A DNA stretch of 64,000 nucleotides from Primula veris (Eukaryota > Streptophyta > Magnoliopsida > Ericales > Primulaceae), in the NCBI GenBank assembly GCA_963682055.1, contig OY821750.1:7380501-7444500 (forward strand), given 5' to 3'. The translations under genes and the position numbers were made by a program. Each line of letters begins with the position of its first letter. Within the stretch, counting starts at the first letter, position 1. Under the pieces are notes generated by a model, which was given only the letters and a program-made list of their open reading frames with translations, had not been told where the DNA came from and made no database searches. Below, one piece after another: positions 11,881 through 24,600 of the stretch.

Positions 11881-14800
11881 ATGGATTGCTTAAATCCTTT
11901 TTTTACCTTAGCAATTTTACTTTTTTGTCTCATTCTCCTCCCCTCCAATTCTGCTAAAAACAAGGTACCGAACCGACCAACTACCACGGTAACCAAACAC
12001 CTCTCTTTTCCCAATTTTGATCCAAACACCTCTCGAATTTACGAAGAAGTAAAGCTTTTAGGTAGCACAGTGTTTTCTCGTGAAAAAAATTCGATTCAAA
12101 TCCCTGATATATCTGTGAAAACCGATATCAAACATCTAGCTGGAAGAGCGATTTACTCTAGCCCGGTTCGTTTATTCGATCCCATCTCCAAAAACACTGC
12201 GTTTTTCGAAACCAGTTTCACTTTCCAAATCAACACTACCCAAGGTTCCGAGGGGGGAAGTGGGCTTAGTTTCATCATAGTCCCAGACGAGTTCACCGTG
12301 GGCCGACCTGGACCATGGCTAGGTATGTTAAACGATGTCTGCGATGAGGATTATAAAGCTATTGCTATCGAATTCGATACTCGAAAAAATCCAGAATTTG
12401 GTGACCCGAATGATAATCATGTTGGGATTAATTTAGCAAGCATCATTTCGACTAAAACAATTGATGCCTCTGATCTCGGTGTTTATCTTAAAGATGGCTT
12501 AATCCACCGAGCTTGGATAAAATACGATGGTAAGAGCAAGAATATGGATATACGTATAAGTCGTGATAACAGTACTTATCCATCAAAACCTGCGTTTTCT
12601 GGTGTTGTCGATTTATCCCCTTTCCTGAAAGAGTATATGTTTGTGGGATTTTCAGCTTCGACTGGAAATTTCTCACAAATTCATAATATATTGTCTTGGA
12701 ATTTCACCTCAGTTAGCGATGCTATTCTTCTTGTTCCTACAAGTGAGACATGTGAAAATAGGATTATTATGGAAAAAAGAAGGATAGCTCATTCGAAAAC
12801 TCCGTCTAGCTTCTTAATATTTTTGGCTGTGGTTGTACTAGTTCTCATGGTTATGTTTAATTTATATATTAACCGAAAACGGAAAAAGAAAACAGTCGAA
12901 AGCCCGATGGTCCTTCCTGAGGTAAAGCTTCGTCCAAGGCCACCAAACAAGCCGCGGCGTTTGACTATCGTCGAGATTCAGACAGCTACTCGATACTTCA
13001 GTGAGTTACAGGAATTGGGTAGAGATATGCGAGGAATTACATACAAAGGTACTAATAACTTCGGCATTTTTCATTTACTTCTAGAATTTTGATTAGTTTA
13101 AGCTTGGAAAAATTGTTATATGGTGTAAATAATGATAGCAACCCTGATGTTACCAGTTTATGGTCCACATAATTTGTTAAATTGACGGCCTTATTTGGTC
13201 AGTTACTATGATTATTCGTCACGTTTGCACATCATTGCTCAGCACAATTATTTCACAAATATAAAGCTTATTGGTTGCAGATTTTAGGTCAATTTAACTA
13301 TCTTATAAACTGTTGGTCCTTGGGTTACAATAACTTATCTCGGTTTCTTTTGTTTACCGGTCTATTTTAGTTTTGGTCTTAAACTTTAAACCACGTGTAA
13401 GCCTGCTTTTTTGCTTAAGAGCTACATTTATTTAGCTCTTTTCTTTTATTTCCTCACTTAAAACTGGACTGGATTTGGTTGACCAGCTTTAAAGCTCCAA
13501 TTTTCTAGATATTTGGCTTGAAAATTTTTGAAGAACTTATCTGATGTACCGAGTTTTTCTCTGAACATAAAAGCCAGCTTATTTGCTCAAAAGTTGCAAC
13601 CAAATAAGCAGTTAGTAACACTATTCGTGTGTAAACTTTTCCCTTTATTTATGTCTCTAGGTACGATTTCAAATGGATGCCAAGTAGCAGTGAAGCGATT
13701 CTCAGCTCAGTTCCTCAATACACCTGGCCTTGAAAAACGACGCCTAGCAAAAGAAACCATTGCCATTAGCAAAATTCGCCATCCGAACCTTGTACCGATC
13801 CGAGGATGGTGCTTCGACCACAAAGAAGCCATTGTTGTATACGATTACCTTCCTAACGGTAGCCTCGATAGGTGGCTATTTGGTGTGGGCGTTCTCCCAT
13901 GGACTCGCAGGTCAGTTTTATTCTAAGCAATGTATGAAGCAAATAAAGCAGTTACTTGGTGCTGCCAAATTCGAAAGGCCTCAAATTATAAATTGTGTAT
14001 AGCAAAAAATGAAAAGAAACTACACCGAACGTAACTTCCAAATAAAGCCAATAAGTATACAAGTTAACTTCGTTTTAGCAATAATCTAGCTAAGGAAAGA
14101 AAATAAAGAATTACTTAATAATGTGGCAATATTCATTTTCCTGGATATCTTGAAGAGATAATCTATGTAAAACTATTTTTTAAAAATATATCCAATATAA
14201 GGATATAAAAGCTAACATTGCTTTGTAAAGAGAAGCTATATAAGGAATTTCGGATATATGTATATATAGACGAAAGTTCTAATTTTTTCGATTGGGGTTT
14301 CAAGCCCAAATGATGTTAAACAATGTTATCGCAGGTTCAAGGTCATAAAGCACGTGGCAGAGGCGCTGAGCTACCTCCACTCTAAGCAACTTGCACACAA
14401 GAACGTGAAGACGACTAGTGTATTTTTGGACATGAGTTTTAGAGCTACTGTTGGCGATTTTGGGCTCGTGCTCGACTTCGCAGAATCGAAAAAGTTTGAG
14501 TCGACAGTGAGTCAAAAAGCTGACGTGTTCGATTTCGGTGTATTTTTGTTGGAAGTGGTGGGCGGGCAGAGGAAAAGGTATGCTAAGCTAATCTGCTACA
14601 AAAAGCTCGAACTGTTAGTAGCGATAACCTTTTAATTACTGTTAAACACACTTGCACACTCTTTTAAAAAGCAGGCTTCCTATTAAAAAAAAACTCGATT
14701 CAAATTTTAAAAAAGCTTTAAAAGCTTGCTTTTACATTTTTAGGCCGCTAAAATCTTACGCTTGTTAGGCTTTTATCGTAGCTTTGTAAAAAACGCTTTA

Positions 14801-15394
14801 GCAAAAATTTCGCTTTTTAAACACTGCGGTTACCTGAAAGCCGGATTTATTTAAAACAGTTCAATTTTTAGGGTTCCCTTGCAAGTTTAGATATAATTAT
14901 CTTCCTTTTGTTGATACTAGTTTGATTAATGTATCTTCCTTTCCTTAAACTATTTCCTATGTTATCAAATCTCAATATATGATATGATGTCAAGTTAGAA
15001 AATCCACTAATTAATTATGGACTTTGAAGAGTTAAAGGCCTAAGGGTAATAGTTTGTATTTTTTTATTTATTCTTTCCAAATAGGTCTAACTCAGGAGAA
15101 ATGGATCTACTTGACTTGGCGTGGGCGAGGCACGAGAGCGGTGAGAAGGAGAAATTAGTGGATAAGAGGATGGGATTGGGTGTGAATATTGCTCAAGCAA
15201 TTCGGGTTTTGGAAATCGGTTTGTTGTGTACTTTGAACGAGAATAAGGGTCGGCCCATTATGGATGAGGTGTCCGAGCTCTTGAGATCGGATTGGGCAAT
15301 TCCAGAGTTGCCAACGAGGCGACCGGTTAGTTTGTTCCCCTACAACAGTACCACGGGTTTGTGCATTGGACACACGTGCACTCTTTTTACGTGA
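11881..15394 (+). CDS. L-type lectin-domain receptor-like kinase with degenerate kinase site
   Basis: Four exons with matching phases give 656 aa: 11881-13048, 13661-13910, 14335-14577 and 15085-15394. A signal peptide (residues about 1-24) is followed by a legume-lectin domain (about 35-275, including SGLSFIIVPD and IAIEFDTRKN), a transmembrane helix (about 310-332, then basic RKRKKK) and a kinase domain. The family senses extracellular ligands at the plasma membrane. Lys401 (AVKRF) and the DFG Asp514 remain. The catalytic-loop HRD is HKN (Asn496 instead of Asp), the glycine loop is poor (GRDMRG), and the activation-segment/APE stretch is missing between DFGLV and SQKADVFDFG. I infer a pseudokinase or a decaying gene with an open frame. 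A copy of the last exon lies at 35227. Confidence 0.88.
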
Positions 15395-16477
15395 CACTCA
15401 ACCTGTCATATTTTGGGCACAATATATCTGTATATAATTTGTATAAGCTAGCAAATAAGTGCACAATCACTTATTGGTTTTGGATGAATCAAATGTTTTA
15501 ATGCTACAAATATGGATGAAATATGGATCGAGATCCTCTGCAGTATAACAATAGACTAACAAATTGTACGTCTATTATAAATAGTCATTTTACTCATTGA
15601 ATTTGAACACAATTATTACATTAACCATCTTATACTTTATCACTAGTTACAAACATCTCCTACAAGTTCAAATGCGAAAATAAAATACTATATAAAAAAT
15701 TTAAAAATAGCCAAATGGAAATAAAACATGCACTTTCACAAAGCTTAGTTTAAAAATAGTGTCACTATATCAATTTTTTAATATATTCTTTTCAAAATTG
15801 TTTCGGTCCAACTACTTTCCAAGTACATAAGTGTAGGTTAAACAAATGATTTTTTGTCTCTATTATCGTGATTTCTAAAAGATATAAACTGTTATGGAGT
15901 ACATTTTTTACATCACATGTTTTGGATAGACATGAAATTAGTTTAGTGAATTGGTCTAAAAGAAAATCTTTGTAGCTACTGAGAAAGTATGTGGATGGTT
16001 AACCTAATAAATGTGTTAAAATTTAGTTGAGTAAAAGTACAATTTACTATGTAAAAATTGTAACCGAGTATATTGTGATCTCGATCCATGAAATATATAT
16101 TTCCCTGATATTCTGACACTTACGGTACAATATAATCAATCTAATTAATATGTAATTTAATTACTATATTTCACTCAAAACACCATTATCAGTTTGTAAC
16201 ATTTAATTTTACACAAATAGCTAAAGTGCTATGAGGATGAACGATTAGCTAGGAAATGTGTTATTCCAAAATCCAAAAATAGAAGGAAAAAGAATACAAA
16301 TATTATTGGAGAAAGGTTTAGTTCCAAAACAAGCAAAGCTTTGTGCATAAAGCATTATTAATTTACTCCCAATCTTAATTTTGAAGGACAAAATGTCATT
16401 CTAAAAGAAATCATAAAATAAATTCTATATGAAAAATGAACCCAAAAGCTACACAAACATAAATTAGGAGGCAATGT
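15395..16477. repeat. Lectin kinase 3' flank, source copy of a local duplication
   Basis: No coding sequence was seen. The stretch is closely matched by about 35536-36089, though the copy lacks several hundred bases. The match continues across the insertion point of the LTR element: 16477 joins 21503 in the copy, where AGGAGGCAATGTACCCTC is uninterrupted at 36085. This makes 36085 the empty-site reference for the insertion. Confidence 0.8.
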
Positions 16478-16939
16478 TGTTGGAAAAATTGTAGAAAAAC
16501 ATGTTTTAAAAATGGTTGTTTCAAGTGGTCAGAGACCATATTTGAGTCAATTTTCGATGCAACTACTCAGTTTTTATGAGGCCATACTCAAAGTGTTTGA
16601 GTAGCTCGTACGACGAGCTTCGCAACGGTATATCGCATGACCTATTCGGAGGAAAGGTGTGAATGATAATTTGATTCGAAGGTTGGTACTCAAAGAGGAA
16701 AAAAACCGAAATCTGGAAAATGAAAAAGAGAGTGGGATTAACCCATGAGGGTTATCTCACATTGTAAAATCAAGGTTGATTTTTACACTATATATACAAG
16801 TCCATCCCATGTAGTTGGTAAACTAATCAAGTCCACATACCCATGAGTGGGTTAGTGTGTACTATACACGCGCGCGCTCGTCGAGACTCGGGACGCGGGA
16901 TTTGGGGAATGTCTTGGGTCTTGGGTCTTGTACTAAATT

Positions 16940-17610
16940 GAAAAGAGACTTTTGAATATTTGCAAGAGCAGTCCCTAGAGTTCCAAAAAGTTTGAAACTC
17001 CAGCAGTAATGGAGGCCGATTCTGGGGATGTAACTCCCAGAATTAAAAGACCACATTAATTATGCGGTTTCAGAATTCCTCTATAAAGAGGCAGCCATCT
17101 CCTCACATTCCAATACACGAAAATCATCTCTCTTCTCTCTAAACCAGCAACATACGCGGGCCGTGAAAAGGGACTTTTGCATATTTGCAAGAGCAGTCCC
17201 TAGAGTTCCAGAAAGTTTGAAACTCCAGCAGTAATGGAGGCGGATTCTGGGGATGTAACTCCCAGAATTAAAAGACCACATTAATTCTGCGATTTCAGAA
17301 TTCCTCTATAAAGAGGCAGCCATCCCCTCACATTCCAATACACGAAAATCATCCCTCTTCTCTCTAAACCAGCAGCATACGCGGGCCGTAAAAAGGGACT
17401 TTTGCATATTTGCAAGAGCAGTCCCTAGAGTTCCAGAAAGTTTGAAACTCCAGCAGTAATGGAGGCGGATTCTGTGGATGTAACTCCCAGAATTAAAAGA
17501 CCACATTAATTCTGCGGTTTCAGAATTTCTCTATAAAGAGGCAGCCATCCCCTCACATTCCAATACACGAAAATCATCTCTCTTCTCTCTAAACCAGCAA
17601 CATATATTTT
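16940..17610 (+). repeat. 225-bp tandem repeat, three units, each with a TATA box
   Basis: Three nearly identical units start near 16940, 17166 and 17391. Each ends with CTCTATAAAGAGGCAGCCAT followed by a pyrimidine-rich stretch (TCTCTTCTCTCTAAACCAGCA). The spacing and composition look like a core promoter plus transcription start. The LTR promoter therefore appears triplicated. Confidence 0.85.
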
Positions 17611-19044
17611 TTCTACATAGCATTTTAGAAACCAGAGAGAACCACCCACCAACAGCTCGACCTTGACTCGTCGCCAGTTTCCGGCAAGTCATCCGAGACG
17701 TTGTACATTGAGATCGAAGCGCCAACGCAACCAGAAACATCAAGGTAGTTGGACGAATATCGGTTAAGGGCATACTGTTAACAGTAGCCTCGTCTTATTT
17801 TATTTCTATTCTGTCCATTTCATTTACGCCTTTTAATTCTGTCCATTTCATTTATGTATTTCAATTCTGTCCTTTTTTATTTCAATATTTCAATTGCTGT
17901 CCTTAACTGTAGCTTTTAATTCTGTTTGTACCTTTCTGTAATTTCTTTAAAGTTCTATTTTTTTTGATGTAATTACTATTCTGTAATTTAATTCTGTAAT
18001 TAGAATAGTTTCAATTCAGTCCTGTAATTTCAATTTCAAACAGAACAGTCTTGTAACATCCCGTATTTTTATAAATGGTTTTTATTATGATTTAATTTAT
18101 CCAGAAGCGTTTTATTTAAAATTTTACCAAAACCCGGTCACTCGACTAATTTTTAGCCAAAAACCGAAACTCTTCCGAAAAGCTTTATTTTTAAAACCTG
18201 TTACTAATTTTACTTATAAAAAAGGACCCAATAGTTTTGTTTCTAAAGATTTGTTATTTTTGAGTAGTAAAACTATATTTTTGGATTAAGAGTTAACTTT
18301 TAGAACTTTGGGGACCAAATAGTTCGTTACCTCAAACTTTATCAAAACAGCTTTTATAAACTATTTTCAGCCACTTTCTACAGATAAGATTCAGTAAACT
18401 AGTAAGCAAGAGAGAGAAAGAGTAAGAAGAGAGAAAAGAGAAGAAAGAGAAGAAGAAGAAGAGAAACCACGTTAGCGGGTTTTTACCGAGAGCATCTCTT
18501 CTACACGCTAAGGTAACGGGAGTTATCCATTGCGACTAGATGAGGGTGTATGTTAGGATTTGGTTTTGTGTTTATGAGAAATTGGGGGTTTACGCCTTTT
18601 ATCTCAATTAGGTTTATAAATTGTTAATTGGGTTTATTTGTTGAATGTTTTATTCGCTTATTTGAATGGGGGAAATTGATGAGTTAGATATATTAATTTC
18701 GGATTAATGAGATTATGGATGGGTTTGCATGTTTTATGCGTTGATTATGCGATTATATAATTATTGATGGTATTGGATGAATTTATGTTGAATAATGGTG
18801 AATTGTAGTTTATGCTTACAAGGTGTTTGTTAAAATGCCCGAATGAGATTTTACGTTATTGGAGTTGTTTGGCTTATTGCGAATTTAGTACATATGGTTA
18901 TATGATATGTTGTATTACGTTAAATGGCATACGAGATGGTGTTATTTGATTTGTATAATATTATTGGCCGAGGCCTTAATATTTATACATATGAGATTGT
19001 GTTAATTGGATAATTTTATATTATTGGCCGAGGCCTTGTGTTTT

Positions 19045-19415
19045 AGCTGTAGTGGCAATGGTCTCTGTCTCTCCCTAATTCCGGGGACAGAAGACGGCCG
19101 AGGGGATAGGGAATGACATACCTTACGGACCGGGGTAGGTGGCGTGAGAGGTCCCAGTGTGCACTATTTACTTTTATGTTAGCAATGGTCTATGTCTCTT
19201 CCTAATTCCGGGGACATATGACGGCCGAAGGGATAGGGAATGACTCGTCTTACGGATTGGGGCGAGTGGCGTGAGAGGTTCAAGTGCGCACTATAAATCT
19301 ACTTTTATGTTGCAATGGTCTATGTCTTTCCCTAATTTCGGGGACATATGACGGCCGAAGGATAGGGAATGACCTACCTTACGGACCGGGGTAGGTGGCG
19401 TGAGAGGTCCATGTA
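19045..19415 (+). repeat. About 125-bp tandem repeats inside the Tekay-like LTR
   Basis: Three units each contain GCAATGGTCT, TTCCGGGGACA, GACGGCCGA, a TAGGGAATGAC box and GGCGTGAGAGGT. Homologous units occur at about 47838-48200 in the other solo LTR, so the array is ancestral to both insertions. Confidence 0.8.
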
Positions 19416-19543
19416 TGCTTTAAATGTGTGTTGATGTTAGTTAATTTATTTAATTTATCGTAGTTGTAGAATGTCGTTATATTCTTTTTATTCGTAGATT
19501 ACCGTAGGTGTAGAATGTCATTATATTTCTTTTTTATACGTCG

Positions 19544-20808
19544 TGTTGAACGTTGATTCTTCTAATCGATTATTTTGATGATAACAATATTTGTAAAACA
19601 TGATAAAAGCTCGTTTTGCGTACTAATCATTTATCGAGTTTATTAAAGGTTCAAAATGATAGAATGCGTAATTACGAAGCCAATGGTTCAAACGGAACCA
19701 ATATCGGATTCGAAACGAATTAGTTACGGGGTTTCGAAGTTTGTCGAGAAAACCGAAAACAAGCCTAGAACAAAAACGACTGATCCATAAGGAAACGATC
19801 GATCATTTTAGAGAAATTTTCTTCCAGTGAGCACAACGTAAAAACGACCGATCGCCAAGAGGAAACGACCGATCGTTTTCAGTACAAATTTTGACCAGTG
19901 AGCACTCAGCAAAAACGACCGATCATAAATCTGAAACGACCGATCGTTTCAGTGCGCATTTTGTCCAGTGAGTCCAATTGAAAATCAACCGATCGTTTTT
20001 CAGAAACGACCGATCGTTTCTGTAGAATTTCAAAATCCAGCTTTTAAGCTATTCCTGAAAATGGGGCGAACTGCTGCAAAAACAGCATTGAATGAACTCA
20101 CCAACCAGCAACGGTCTGAAATTTATTGCTGCACCTTTGTGACTCTACAAAAGCCCCAAAATACTTTGAAGAAAGGTATCCAAGCATTCACAACTTTTAA
20201 GCAATTCTTACAAGAAAATCCTTCAAGCTTATACTACTTATTTCTCACTTGTAATCAAAAATATTCTCGAGTATATTCTCATTGTAATCTTATAAACATC
20301 GAGATAATATTTGTTAGTGAGTGATTCGAAATCAAACTTGTAAAAGAGTATTTTATAAACTCATTAGTGAGCGAGTGAATTGGGTAGAGGCTTTTAAGCA
20401 AGTGTAGCTTAAAAGCTCTAGGTCATTTATTCGGGATACTCATATAGTGAGGGGGAGCGTAATCGGTTGATTAAGCTCGTTAAGGTGTAACCTTGAAACG
20501 AAGATTTTTAGTGAAACACTCGGTAGTGAAAATACCGAGGAGAGGACGTAGGCGCGGTTTGCCGAACCTCTATAAATCTTGCGTTATTTCTTTCCCTTAA
20601 CTTTTGCTTTTCGTATTTATTTATCGCTTATATTTATTGCTTGCTTAGATCAATTTAGCGTTAATTTGGTAACAAAAGAGTTTAGGTTATAAATACCACT
20701 AATTAACTTAGTTAAATACCCATAGATTTAATTCCGCGAAAAACGTACGAAAACCTTATTCACCCCCCCCCCCCCCCCCTCTAAGGTTTAGACTCCTACG
20801 GACCAACA
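19544..20808 (+). repeat. Sirevirus-type copia LTR, left copy (LTR1)
   Basis: It begins TGTTGAACG and ends GACCAACA, 1265 bp, flanked directly on both sides by CGTCG (19539-19543 and 20809-20813). Because flank rather than a primer binding site follows it, this copy has the structure of a solo LTR. It contains the palindrome array at 19770-20022 and a C tract of about 18 bases near its end (20763-20779). By eye it differs from LTR2 at about five substitutions plus the C-tract length. Confidence 0.92.
19770..20022 (+). repeat. CGACCGATCG palindrome array in LTR1
   Basis: About four units of roughly 65 bp each carry a pair of near-palindromes related to AAACGACCGATCGTTTT, separated by the companion CCAGTGAGCAC. 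The same array is in LTR2 at about 27751-28003. Related motifs occur at 25393-25545 and 56030-56190. Confidence 0.88.
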
Positions 20809-21650
20809 CGTCGTTATCGTAGTTGTAGAATTTGTGAGTTCTTGCATTTATGGGATGGAGTGACGGTGTCTGTGGTGCCGTCCCGTCTAGTTATGTGCGT
20901 GGGACTCACCGTTACAATTTTTGTCTTTCAGGTACAAATTAGCTTGAGGCGTTGGCTAGGTGCATTAGCACGGTATTGCATGGGTTCGGGGCTTCTTTAG
21001 TCACTTTCTTTTTAGTTAGTTCATTTTGAGGTTGTAGCCTACGGGCGATTTACATTCGTTTCTTTTCTTTTATAATTTTGTCAAAACCTTTTGGTCGTGT
21101 AGCCGCGTTTGGCATACTTTTATTTATCGTTTAATTGTTCCTTTAGCTTGCAAATGGTTTCTTTTAAAATTTTAAATTCGTGCCAACAGGTTCTCTTTTC
21201 TTTCCTTTTAAAAGGTCATGCCTCGATATCCGTCGTCTTTTGGATTTTTGGGGCGTGACAAGTCCGGCTGTTAAGTTTATACTTTCCAGTCCGGCAGTTT
21301 CTATTTATTGCAATTCAGTACATCAGATTATTAATTAATAATAATCTGATAACGTTTGCTTTAATTACTTTTCAGTACCTACATGTTGTAATCAGTAATT
21401 TCTATTCCAATTGGAAATTAATAAAGATTACACTGGTTTTGTTTAATTATTGTTTAGTCCTTTTATTATTGTTAATTGTTATTTCGTACACGGAAACCAA
21501 CAAATGTACCCTCACAAATGATAAGAAAAAAGAACAAAGAAAAAAGACGATAGAGGACAAAAAATATAAAGAACACAAAGCTATATATTGAAAGATGTCA
21601 CTACAAAAAATTGTAAGGATAACAAGAGACAATGTGTTCATATTCTGATG
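20809..21650. repeat. Flank segment, first copy of an 842-bp direct duplication
   Basis: It comprises the right part of the Tekay-like LTR, the tail of the outer LTR, its AATGT duplication and about 145 bp of lectin-kinase flank. The same sequence recurs at 28787-29634 with essentially one substitution seen by eye (CTCACAAATG against CTCGCAAATG). At about 21650 (GATGTTAAAA) the first copy jumps into the Sirevirus interior. The second copy continues into native flank at 29635. Confidence 0.9.
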
Positions 21651-24600
21651 TTAAAAATACCGAACTCACCCTAGAAAATGATAAGTTAGTTGATGACCTT
21701 AAGTCATGTAAACTTAAGGCGGATAGCGCCGAACTTACTCTCTCTAAGTTCACTAAAGGTAGTAAAATGCTAAGTACTATATTAGCTTCTCAACAAGGCG
21801 CGTATGATAAAACCGGTGTAGGTTACAACCCACTCTTAACGGCTAAGCATAAAAACCTATTCACCAAACAAACGGCTAAAAATGAAAGTAGACAACCAAA
21901 TCACTCTCATAAAAACAACTCGTATAAAAAGAACTTAGTTTATAATCGTTTTGTTAAACCCATATCACATGTTAAATGTATTACTTGCAACCGTAGTGAT
22001 CACTATGAAGATTACATATATTGCCCTAATAGGTATAAGGTTAATAGAAATGATTTGGTTTGGATTCCAAAGGGTCGAGACTCTAACCCTCAAGGACCCA
22101 AAAATGGATTAGGGTACCAATGATCGTTTTGTCTTGTAGGTATGCTTGAGGTCAAAAATCAACGAGGACAAGTGGTTCTTGGATAGTGGATGCTCAAGAC
22201 ATATGATGGGAGACAAAACAAAATTCACCACTCTTGCACCTAAAGACGGAGGCTTTGTGACATTCGGAGATAATAGCAAGGGCAAAATTATCGGTATTGG
22301 TAGTATCTCTAAACCATCTAATGTTGTTATCGATAATGTATTGCTTGTGGATGGTCTCAAACACAACTTGCTTAGTATAAGTCAACTTTGTGATTTGGGT
22401 CACAAAGTCATTTTTGAAAAATCTCATTGCATCATTCATTGTATTTCAAATAATAAAACTATTCTCATGGGTCAAAGACAAAATAATGTCTATATGATTG
22501 ATTTGAATAGTTCGGTGAAAAATGAAGTTAAGTGTCTTGTTACTATCAACGACAATGGTTGGTTGTGGCATAGACGACTTGGTCATGCAAGTCTTGATTT
22601 ACTTGCTAAACTTTCTAGTAAAGAATTGGTAATAGGTTTACCAAAAGCTCCTTATATAAAGGACAAACTTTGTCACGCTTGCCAATTAGGCAAACAAACA
22701 AAGATTTCTTTTAAGTCTAAAAATATTATTTCTACTACTCGTTGTTTGGAGCTCATTCATATGGACTTAGTTGGCCCCTCCCGGACACTTAGTCTTGGCG
22801 GGCGTGCATATGCCTTCGTCATGGTTGACGATTTTAGTCGCTTTACGTGGGTGTTGTTTTTAACTCATAAGCATGAAGCATTTAGAGAATTCTCTATTAT
22901 TTGCAAAAAGCTCCAAACACGAAAGGGTTATATGATCAAACGTATCCGAACCGACCATGGTAAGGAATTTGAGAATACTCCATTTCAAACTTATTGTGAT
23001 GAAAATGGTATTGATCATAATTTTTCGGCTCCTCGTACGCCCCAACAAAATGGGGTAGTAGAGAGAAAGAATAGAACCCTAGAGGAAATGGCACGGACCA
23101 TGCTTTGCGAAAATAATTTGCCAAAGTATTTTTGGGCCGAAGCCGTAAATTCCGCTTGTTATATTTTAAATAGAGCCTTAATTAGGCCCATATTAAAAAA
23201 GACACCTTACGAATTATGGAATGAGCGAAAGCCCAATATTTCTCATTTACGTGCATTTGGTTGTAAATGCTATGTTCATAATAATGGTAAGGATAATCTA
23301 GGAAAATTCGATGCTAAGTCCGACGAAGGAATTTTTGTTGGATATGCTATATCGAGTAAAGCTTATCGTATTTTTAATAAAAGAACTTTATTGGTGGAAG
23401 AGTCGGTACATGTCTCGTTTGATGAAAATTTGCCGACAATTGATAAGCCTTTAATTGTTCATAATATTAATGATGATATTTTTCATAAAGCATCTTCTTC
23501 AAATCATGTTACATCTAGCTTAGAGTCAACGCCTAGCATAGAGGTTGAACCCGTTAATGAAGAAGTCACTATAGAGAGACTTCAAAAGGACTTAGAAACT
23601 AGCGTACATATTCATGAGGATTTGCCTCAAGAATGACGTTTTGCCAATCACCATCCGCAAGATTTAATTTTGGGTAACCCGGGAGAAAGAGTGCATACAC
23701 GTTCATCATTAAGAAATATAGTTAATCATGTTGCATTCTTGTCTCAATTAGAGCCCAAGAACATTCATGAAGCGGAACTCGATGAGAGTTGGGTATTAGC
23801 TATGCATGACGAATTAAATCAATTCGAGCGTAGTAACGTATGGACCTTAGTACCTAGACCGCGTGAGAAAACCATTATAGGTACGAAATGGATATTTCGA
23901 AATAAGATGGATGAATCCGGGGTAGTTATTAGAAATAAGGCTAGACTAGTAGCTCAAGGGTATAATCAAGAAGAGGGCATCAATTTCGATGAAACTTACG
24001 CACCCGTAGCAAGACTAGAAGCCATTAGAATGTTGCTTGCTTATGCTTCTTTTAAACGTTTTAAATTATTTCAAATGGATGTTAAAAGTGCATTTTTAAA
24101 CGGCTTTATAAATGAGGAAGTTTATGTTAAACAACCACCCGGCTTTGAAAATCACGCATTTCCCGATCATGTTTACAAACTTCGTAAAGCACTTTATGGT
24201 TTAAAACAAGCACCCCGGGCTTGGTATGAAAGACTAAGTAAATTTTTGATTGCAAAAGGTTTTTCTCGTGGTACTTTAGACACTACTCTTTTTATTAAAA
24301 AGGATGGAAAAGATATGCTTTTAATTCAAATATATGTTGATGATATTATTTTCGGTGCTACTAATGCTCGCATGTGCGAGGAGTTTTCTAAGTGTATGCA
24401 AGGTGAATTCGAGATGAGCATGATGGGTGAACTCACATACTTTCTTGGATTGCAAATCAAACAAACAAAGGACGGAATTTTCGTCAATCAAGCCAAATAC
24501 ACGAGGGACTTGCTCAAACGGTTCAACATGAGCGATGCAAAGCCGCTAGGAACTCCGATGAGTCCGGCAACGAAACTAGACAAGGATGAATCGGGTAAAA

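Larger units (their letters stand above)
18052..21260 (+). mobile_element. Solo LTR of a Tekay-like Ty3/gypsy chromovirus, interrupted
   Basis: The ends are TGTAACATCCCG and GGGGCGTGACA, the usual ends of Tekay-type chromovirus LTRs. Flanks are AGTCT (18047-18051) and AGTCC (21261-21265), a 5-bp duplication with one change. Without the inner Sirevirus LTR and one copy of its target site it is about 1.94 kb. It is related along its length to the solo LTR at 46895-48778. No internal chromovirus domain is present. Confidence 0.85.
16478..21502 (+). mobile_element. Solo LTR of an unclassified LTR retrotransposon (outer shell of nest)
   Basis: It begins TGTTGGAAAAATTG and ends GAAACCAACA, with identical 5-bp duplications AATGT at 16473-16477 and 21503-21507. 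Subtracting the inner insertion leaves about 1.8 kb without gag or pol, so it is best read as a solo LTR. The left part has a 225-bp tandem array containing TATA boxes. The right part contains AATAAA-like signals near 21420. The superfamily cannot be decided from LTR sequence alone. Confidence 0.8.

Noticed and set aside
17081..17773. Repeated short minus-strand frames starting MWSFNSGSYI
   Set aside because: They are the complement of the 225-bp promoter array and repeat only because the DNA does.
19968..20324. 118-aa open frame repeated at 27949-28305
   Set aside because: It lies wholly in the Sirevirus LTRs, begins at a GTG and translates the palindrome array; duplication of the LTR explains why it appears twice.
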